The notes beneath the pieces were generated by a model, which was not told where the DNA came from, did no database searches, and saw only the letters and a list, made by a program, of their open reading frames with translations. The position numbers were made by a program, and so were the translations under genes. DNA of 64,000 nt from Flaccisagitta enflata (Eukaryota > Chaetognatha > Sagittoidea > Aphragmophora), in assembly GCA_965153355.1 (NCBI GenBank), contig OZ231126.1:95418001-95482000 (forward strand). The letters are read 5' to 3'. The first letter of the stretch is position 1, and every line of letters begins with the position of its first letter. Below, piece after piece: positions 57,075 to 64,000 of the stretch.

Positions 57075-57240
57075 AAGACAGGGAGGAAAAGAGATGAGGT
57101 CGATACGATGCAACAGACAGGCATTGAGACCTGCAGATGGTACAACAGAGAGACAGACTGATGTCGATAAAACGCGGCAGACAGACGGATGTTGTCAGAA
57201 ACAGCTGTCACCAACGAAGAAGTGATGAAAGCGTAGAGAT
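56990..57240. repeat. GACAGA-rich stretch with a ~115-bp repeat
   Basis: GATGTCGATA ... CAGACAGA ... GACCTGCAGATGATACAACA recurs in modified form 115 bp later (GACCTGCAGATGGTACAACA). Confidence 0.7.
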
Positions 57241-57276
57241 TATGAAGAATCAATTGTCAGGTTGCATTTTTTGTAG

Positions 57277-57462
57277 AGTTTTGGGAGAGCAGACCAGCAG
57301 CGACGCGACGTGACAATTGGGGGAATTACATTTGTTGACACAATCGCAACAAAGGAACATCTGGATATATCCAGATCGATCAAGCAATTCATCACCAGCC
57401 TGATGAAGAACTGGTTCAGTGCAAACATTATCGCGTGCGGGTGGGCACGGATAATATTGTAG
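57277..57462 (+). CDS. Probable terminal exon of an unidentified gene
   Basis: An acceptor (GTTGCATTTTTTGTAG, ending at 57276, with the in-frame TAG at the border) is followed by 61 open codons and TAG at 57460-57462. The product starts SFGRADQQRRDVTIGGITFV and continues DTIATKEHLDISRSIKQFIT, then SLMKNWFSANII. It reads like a globular alpha/beta or helical protein rather than repeat DNA, and starts in phase 0 as the 54405-54530 exon requires. The last ~12 residues are encoded by GCGTGCGGGTGGGCACGG, which matches the 5' region of family A elements, so the present stop may come from an element. The opposite-strand frame of 88 codons looks like the shadow. No family recognised. Confidence 0.4.
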   Translation, partial: SFGRADQQRRDVTIGGITFVDTIATKEHLDISRSIKQFITSLMKNWFSANIIACGWARIIL

Positions 57463-57630
57463 AGGCAAGTTTTTGTTCTTAGGCAGGAGCAGGGGCAGTG
57501 GGTCAAAAATAACTCGCGACGACGGAAAAAGCATTAAACAGAGCAGAGTGTTATGGACAGACAGACAGACCGATAGACCACCTGACATGACGTGAGGACT
57601 AACTGACACCGAAAAACACACTTTCACACG

Positions 57631-57734
<104 letters not shown>

Positions 57735-57929
57735 AACGAATGAATCAACCCAACAACACACATATCTGTCCTCAGTACCCGACTGTGTTGTTAAGTAATG
57801 TAGACTTAGAGCCATTTGGCCAACGATTTCTGAGACCTCAATTTCCCTCACTTTTTCTGACTTAAAAAGAAAAAGAATCAACCTGTCAAAGCAAATGTCA
57901 AAATCTTAAAATCTTAACCCTTCTTTTCT

Positions 57930-57931
57930 CT

Positions 57932-58025
<94 letters not shown>

Positions 58026-58078
58026 TGATAGACACTCTGGCCTCTCTCTCTCTCTTCTTGATAGACACTCTGGCCGAG
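57930..58078. repeat. (CT)n and a 31-bp duplication
   Basis: (CT)n to about 58022, then TCTTGATAGACACTCTGGCC twice (58023 and 58054), separated by a short CT tract. The second copy runs directly into the retrotransposon frame. Confidence 0.92.
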
Positions 58079-59479
58079 GACCTCCAAAGTGAAGTGGAAC
58101 TTGGAATTGACATCTGTGGACTTATACTTTCAGTGTTAGAATGGGTCGACGACGTCATTTCCTTTGCTGAAAATTATGAACAGCAGATTAAGACCCTCGA
58201 TTTCATCAATGAATTTGCAATTAAGCACAAGCTATCGTGGGGTGCTGGAAAATGCAAGGTTATGCAGATAGGAGTAACAAATAACATGAATACAAAATGG
58301 AAACTTGGTGACAAAGAAATAACATCAACAGACAGATATACATACTTAGGAGACATTATCACAGCAGATGGGAAAAATACGGAAAATCTCGAAAATAGAA
58401 AGGAACAAGGCCGGATACACGGCAATCCAGTCGCGGACAGTTGGGCAGGAGCGGTAATTCAAGGACCGATCGCAAGTTTAGAAATATTTGTGACGGACGG
58501 ACGGACGGACGGACGGACCGACCGACCGACACGGTAAGGTGTAGAGTCGCGTGTCCGCGACTAAAAATTGCAAAGAGCCACTCGAAGAGTCCTTGCAGAT
58601 TCGCGAATCGACGTCATACAAAATTTGGGAGTAAAAACAGTCCTTAAATTGCATGAAGCAAAAACCATACCCGCGATCCTTAACAATTGTGACACTTGGA
58701 TTCTGACAAAAACAGATAGAAATAAGCTGGACAAAATGGAAGTGTGGGTGTATAAAAAGCTGCTAAATTTGCCTATCACGACCCCTACAGCAGCAGTAAT
58801 ATTTGAATCGAGATCCCTGTTTACATCCGTCAGAGTTATTAACAAACAACTGAAGTATCTCCATGAAATACTGTCAAGAAATGACGCAGATCAGTGCAAG
58901 AAATCTTTGTTTTATCTTGAATCAAATTGCATGGGATGGGGTATTTACATTCGCAAAATCTTACAGGAATGTGAATTGCCCATGACTTTTGAAGAAATTA
59001 CGGCGAAGAGAAAGAATGAATGGGAACAAATAGTTGATCATGCCACATGGGAAATGAATTGTAGATTGCTCTTGGAGCTTTGCAAGACCAAAGGAAAAAT
59101 GCGCACAAAAACTTTAAAATTGTCGGAATATATAGCAAATGGTAGATATAAATATGAAGGCCCACCAAATGTTCTTTTTGACTTTCCAAGAAAGACGGTA
59201 AAACTTATTTTAATGGCCAGATATGGAATGCTAGACTGTGCAAATAATTATCATGGAAAGTATGGCACGAAAATGTGTAAGGAATGCAATGTTGTAGATG
59301 ATGAGAACCACCGATTAAATTTTTGTGGTAAATGGCGACATGTTAATCTGTATGGAAAAGGCATGATGATTGATTTTGAAACTGTGTATTCTGAGGACAA
59401 AGATGTATTACGCCAGGTGTCGACTTTATTAGAATCAGTATGGAATGTTGAAAATGGAAAAAATGAGATGCATATATGA
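58079..59479 (+). pseudogene. 3' half of a non-LTR retrotransposon (RT end, CCHC motif)
   Basis: The frame opens inside the RT palm: WVDDVISFAE stands where the (F/Y)ADD catalytic box (motif C) is expected, with both Asp present. KLSWGAGKCKVMQIG (motif D) and YTYLGDIITADGK (motif E/thumb) follow. After a 164-bp family A insertion (58404-58567) it resumes at LQRATRRVL with the typical LINE thumb-connection sequence (AKTIPAILNNCDTWILTKTD), and ends with a zinc-knuckle-like cluster CKECNVVDDENHRLNFC (C-x2-C-x7-H-x4-C) about 50 residues before TGA at 59477-59479. The 5' half is missing; the frame starts at a (CT)n array. The 303 codons after the insertion have no stop, so the copy is fairly young. 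It may or may not belong to the same family as 867-3162, since the two fragments do not overlap. Confidence 0.85.
58404..58567 (+). mobile_element. Family A hairpin element inserted in the retrotransposon
   Basis: AACAAGGCCGGATACACGGC, then CAGTCGCGGACAGTTGGGCA, a (GGAC)n-(GACC)n run, AAGGTGTAGA, the hairpin GTCGCGTGTCCGCGAC and TAAAAA. It is 164 bp and complete. Its coding host defines both ends to within the A-rich junction, the best boundary information in the window. Confidence 0.88.
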
Positions 59480-60128
<649 letters not shown>

Positions 60129-60241
60129 ATTCAACGGAAAGAGTGACATTTGGAAATCCGTTTGATTTCATTTTACGATTTACGAAGCAAAAGAACAAAA
60201 AAGACGGGAATTTCAAGTAGTAAGTAAAGGAGAAGAAGGAC

Positions 60242-60451
<210 letters not shown>

Positions 60452-60497
60452 ATTCCTTTTTGATGAGAAAGTGAGATGCTTCATTCCATTTCCATAA

Positions 60498-60620
60498 CAG
60501 GGTTTCTTCGTTCTTCGTTCTTCGTTCTTCGTTCAGGGTTTCTTCGTTCGTTCTTCATTCTTCGTTCAGGGTTTCTTCGTTCTTCGTTCTTCGTTCTTCG
60601 TTTCTTCGTTCTTCGTGTGT
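60498..60620. repeat. TTCTTCG minisatellite with CAGGGTTTC spacers
   Basis: (GTTCTTC)n blocks are separated three times by CAGGGTTTCTTCG. Confidence 0.9.
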
Positions 60621-61106
60621 GTATAATACTATACTGTACTGTACTGTACTCTACTGTGAAGTGAAGTGTGTACATTTATCATTTGCTAAAAGAATTAAAC
60701 AAATGCATTCGTATTTGCGTTTCTTCTGGTTAAGTTTCCTCGTCACAGTCTTTAGACTTTTTCATTAGTTTATGGTTTTATGTCCTATGTTATGTGCCAC
60801 AATACTTCGGCTTTCGATGGGGGGCTATAAAACATTGATATATCATATATCCAAGACAAATTTTTTTTTTTAACCATAAAGCATGGAGCCTCACATGGTC
60901 ATAGCACACCAGACTGTTCAACGTCAAGAGTTCATACTAGCCTAGAAATCATTGAGCCAATGCCTCATCAAATTGTCTTATTTGTCGTATCGAGATCGGT
61001 CGAAAGCGTCTTAGTCGTAAAACGATCCTATAAACAAGAAAGCGTCAACCTAAAGATGTAACAACGAAGAATTTTTTTTGCCGTCCTAAATTGAGAAAGT
61101 GAGAAT
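60621..61106. other. Unassigned sequence
   Basis: A short GTACT array lies at 60633-60655. No gene. Confidence 0.4.
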
Positions 61107-61109
61107 TTG

Positions 61110-61181
61110 ATGTTACTAGTCATGGTTGATGAATTAGACGGCCTAGTATCTGAAAAAGAAGAAGAAGAAGAAGAAGAAGAA

Positions 61182-61258
<77 letters not shown>

Positions 61259-61976
61259 AGAAGAAGAAGAAGAAGAAGAAGAAGAAGAAGAAGGAGGGGA
61301 GGAAGAAGAAGAAAAAGAAGAAGAAGAAGAAGAAGAAGAAGAAGAAGAAGAAGAAGAAGAAGAAGAAGAAGAAGAAGAAGAAGGGGGAGGAGAAGAAGAG
61401 GAAGAAGCAGGAGAAGAAAATGCGAGAGAAAGAGAGGACAACGCCAGCTGCGTAGAAAGTGCCGATTTCGAAAACGAAGATTTAAATACTGCCGATAATA
61501 ACTTCGATATCACAACTGCCGATATCACAACTTCCCACGTCCCAACTGCCGATAATAACGTCGCCGATATCCCAACTGCCGATCGCGATGACGTCGATGC
61601 TAACAAGACTTGGAACTTGAGTTTGCGAGCCGCCGACTGGAAAATCCGCTTCAAACGGAATCCATTTTCAGTATTTAATCTCCCGTTTCTGGCGCTTTTC
61701 GCTTCGCTTCCTCTTTTCTACTTTTATCCCTCTTCACTTCCACATCTGTTGTTCTCACTTTTGCTTCTCTTCACCTTTCTTTTCCCCGTCTTGCTGTTGT
61801 GGAGCAAACCTGTTGATGATGTCATCGACGATGAAATTGACGACAAAGACGAAAACGAAGACGAGAACCGCGTTGCCGAAGACGATAACGAAACCAACAA
61901 TGTCAACATTCATTATGCCAACGATGACAACGACGACGAGGACAGCATCATCAACAACAACAACAACAACCACAAC

Positions 61977-62030
<54 letters not shown>

Positions 62031-62046
62031 AACAACAACAACAACC

Positions 62047-62135
<89 letters not shown>

Positions 62136-62346
62136 CGCCGACGATGTAGATGATGGTATTTCCGATGTAGAAAGAACGTGCGTTAACGTTGGCATCTCTA
62201 ATCAGCAGACTGTTGGAAGGAATATGGAGGGAGAATCGGCGGTCATGGACGAAGAGGAGCAGGATAATGCAAAGGAGGAGGACTGCGATGATAATCAGTC
62301 TATTCGGGTGTGTCAGTATGCAAAAGTATTTCTAATCATATTGTGA
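61110..62346 (+). CDS. Candidate gene exon: acidic low-complexity protein with membrane segments, frame shifted in its repeat
   Basis: ATG at 61110 starts MLLVMVDELDGLVSEKE, followed by ~75 Glu codons encoded by (GAA)n. A non-repeat stretch with GCC GAT codons follows (DNASCVESADFENEDLN), then FNLPFLALFASLPLFYFYPS and HLLFSLLLLFTFLFPVLLLW, two likely membrane helices, then an Asp/Glu-rich segment and poly-Asn. At about 62044 one extra C changes the AAC repeat to CAA: the same frame gives poly-Gln and stops at 62151-62153. One frame over, the sequence continues sensibly, NADDVDDGISDVERTC, for about 65 acidic residues to TGA at 62344. So I read one ORF with a 1-bp repeat slip (real, or an assembly error). 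Higher GC and regular codons in the unique parts support coding. A GTGTGT donor after QSIR (62308) would splice in phase 0 to 63431. No family recognised. Confidence 0.4.
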
Positions 62347-62806
62347 ATATTTTGCTGTGTAAATTAATAAATTTCAAGTCTTTTAGCATTTTTATTTTTA
62401 AAATTTTTTTGATCCTTCTTGTTTTCAAGTACAATAAAATACGCTATAACTTCTACAAACAAAATTTTTGTTTTTAATATTGATATGAAATCAACACTGC
62501 AGAAGACAAATTCGCAGCTAGATAGAGTTTTATACAAAGCCAACACCTTACAGTTGCGTGCGGTTGTTGAGACGATAAGAGCAAAAAACTAAAAGATTAA
62601 AAGACTAATAGACTCAAAGCAGCAGCAGCAGCAACGGAGCACACAGGTTGCAATTTTTTGTCTCTCCAACACCAACATTGAAATTTGAAAAAAAAAAAAT
62701 AAACTGCATCCATTCTCTATGGGGTCCGGAAAATTGTTGGTATCAGGGGCAAGAAAAAACTGGTTTATATTAACGTTTAGTATATGAGTGTGCTGTGTTG
62801 CAGTGG
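62347..62806. other. Unassigned, presumed intron
   Basis: A short (CAG)n tract lies at 62620-62636. No gene. Confidence 0.4.
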
Positions 62807-62999
62807 TTTTTAGTCGCGTGCTACGCGACTATATAACCCGCTATGTCGGTCGGTCGGTCGGTCAGTCCGCGTTAGCTTTTTTCGCCGTTTATGAGCGGTT
62901 TTTGCGTTACTGCTCCTGCCCAATTGCACAAATAGCGTTTTCTAACACTGCCCCTGCCCACCCGCACGCGACTTTGGTAGCAGTGTATACGGCCTTGTT
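62807..62999 (-). mobile_element. Family A hairpin element, complete (193 bp)
   Basis: TTTTTAGTCGCGTGCTACGC, then GACTATATAACCC, (GTCG)n, CCCTGCCCACCCGCACGCGA and GTGTATACGGCCTTGTT. Subterminal AGTCGCGTGC and GCACGCGACT are exact inverse repeats. Confidence 0.88.
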
Positions 63000-63079
63000 G
63001 ATGATTAAGACCTTGAAAAAAGTTTACCTAAGGCTAAATCTATCTAAATCAAAATCAAAATCTAAAGAGACTAAAAGAC

Positions 63080-63312
63080 TAAGATTAAAGGACTAAAATG
63101 ACAAAATATGACCAAATTTCAAAAAATGAAAAATGACTTATCATGACTTAAAATGGCTTTAAATGACTTTGAATAACTTAAAATGACTTAAAATGAAGTA
63201 AAACGATGAAAAAAGCTAAGTATTATGGATAGACAGACCGGCAGACCAACAGACCGACCGACTGACCAATGGAAAAGGTGGGTCATAGAGTTGCGTGTAC
63301 GCGACTAAAAAA
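63080..63312 (+). mobile_element. Family A element, AATGACTT subtype
   Basis: AAATGACTTATCATGACTT units, AAAAAAGCTAAGTATTATGG, a GACCGACC-type run, GGGTCATAGAGTTGCGTGTA(CGCGAC) and TAAAAAA. Directly downstream of the inverse copy at 62807-62999, with its 5' border unclear. Confidence 0.75.
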
Positions 63313-63430
63313 TGAAAACTAAAATTCTAAAAAATTGAAATATTAAAAGAATTAAAATTTTATACTTTTTATTCTCCATAATTTAATAATCTTATCAAAG
63401 AAGCGTTTGCTTGTTGACACACCCAATTAG

Positions 63431-63558
63431 TTTATGCAAGAGGAGAAGGAGGACAAAACTGTGGCATCGAAGAGTTCGAAGACGAATCCGAGCGAGAGTC
63501 AAACTGAAGCCGAAATTCAAGCGCTGTTGGGAAAAATTAACTCGTCGCAAGAAGGAAG
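63431..63558 (+). CDS. Internal exon candidate, acidic hydrophilic segment
   Basis: An acceptor (TGTTGACACACCCAATTAG, in-frame TAG at the border) and a donor AAG|GTGAAT at 63559 enclose 128 bp, phase 0 in and phase 2 out. The product is FMQEEKEDKTVASKSSKTNP, then SESQTEAEIQALLGKINSSQ, then EG. Codon choice (TCG AAG ACG AAT CCG AGC GAG) is unlike the AT-rich surroundings, which supports coding. The longer plus-strand Arg-rich frame over the same bases looks like the shadow. It could follow the 61110-62346 exon; both are acidic and the phases fit. Family unknown. Confidence 0.42.
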
Positions 63559-63675
63559 GTGAATTGCATAACGAATGGATTTGGACGATGCGCGCGCTAC
63601 GAGCAAGTGTATCCGGCCTTTGCGTGGAACTGGACTTTATGACAACTTTTGTTACCAAATAATCAACCAATCAAA

Positions 63676-63780
63676 TACAGTTGGATCCCGCTAAAATAGA
63701 TTCAAGAGTAATTCCCGAATAATTCAAGAGTAAAGGAAATCCGCCTACAATGAACATGATGTTATTGATGTTTTTTTTTT
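63676..63780. repeat. pogo-like MITE end fragment
   Basis: CAGTTGGATCCCGCTAAAAT, with AATCCGCCTACAATGAAC downstream, resembles the 17301-17478 element. The partner end was not found. Confidence 0.45.
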
Positions 63781-63919
63781 TTTATCATTTATCATGGCAA
63801 TAATAGAAACAAGCCCTACAAAGGGCAACTTTCGCGGACAGTTAGGCAGGGGCAGTTCTTCAAAAAAACACTCACACACATTCACAACTCAAACTGACTT
63901 AAAACCCCATATAAAAGAC

Positions 63920-64000
63920 AACAAGGCCGGATACACGGCTACCCCAGTCGCGTGCGGGTGGGCAGGGGCCATAATTGAGGTCACTCCATCATTTGGGCAG
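63920..64000 (+). mobile_element. Family A hairpin element, 5' end, cut by the window
   Basis: AACAAGGCCGGATACACGGC, then CCCCAGTCGCGTGCGGGTGG and GCAGGGGCC. It shows the consensus 5' end well. Confidence 0.8.

Noticed and set aside
57240-57506. 88-codon minus-strand frame
   Set aside because: Overlaps the better plus-strand exon candidate; its residues show no domain sign.

Overview
The window looks like intergenic or intronic DNA from a large, repeat-rich animal genome, probably a marine invertebrate. A spiralian such as a mollusc would fit the short elements carrying GTCC/GTCG-type tetranucleotides, but nothing here proves the clade. The signs of a eukaryote are spliced exon candidates with consensus GT/AG borders, non-LTR retrotransposon reverse transcriptases, a zinc-knuckle gag-like reading frame, tRNA-derived SINE candidates, TA- and 8-bp-duplication transposons, and many long (GA)n, (CA)n, (GAAA)n and trinucleotide arrays. 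There are no bacterial operons, and most long open frames are translated simple repeats.

Layout. 1-9.4 kb: a decayed minus-strand non-LTR retrotransposon (OTU-like domain, then a polyQ linker, then a truncated RT) split by a 5.9-kb foldback-like element with inverted minisatellite arms and a 10-bp target duplication; a 2-kb TA-flanked element is nested in that. 9.4-14 kb: microsatellites and a hAT-like element inside a (GT)n tract. 14-18 kb: weak exon candidates and a two-exon gene 3' end on the plus strand. 18-26.4 kb: a transposon nest up to five layers deep, and a hAT-like element with a perfect 8-bp duplication that holds another element. 26.4-32 kb: minisatellites. 32.4-33.2 kb: a gag-like pseudogene. 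33-42 kb: mostly simple repeats and an SINE-like block. 43.3-51.2 kb: seven copies of a ~1.13-kb satellite. 51.7-57.5 kb: more elements and two convincing exon candidates. 58-59.5 kb: the 3' half of a non-LTR retrotransposon interrupted by a 164-bp element. 59.7-62.4 kb: very long CT/GA arrays and a low-complexity acidic membrane-protein candidate. 62.8-64 kb: three more hairpin elements and another exon candidate.

The main unifying observation is a set of short element families (A to E here) that differ in sequence but share one plan: a 5' end AACAAG(G/C)CC in A, B and E, a subterminal motif, an internal GTCC/GGAC/GACA-type tetranucleotide run, and a 3' hairpin whose arm repeats the subterminal motif, closed by TAAAAA or CAAAAA. 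The plan resembles Helentron-associated non-autonomous elements (HINE/DINE-1) and bivalve pearl elements. Over 20 full or partial copies lie in 64 kb. No autonomous helicase or transposase was seen.
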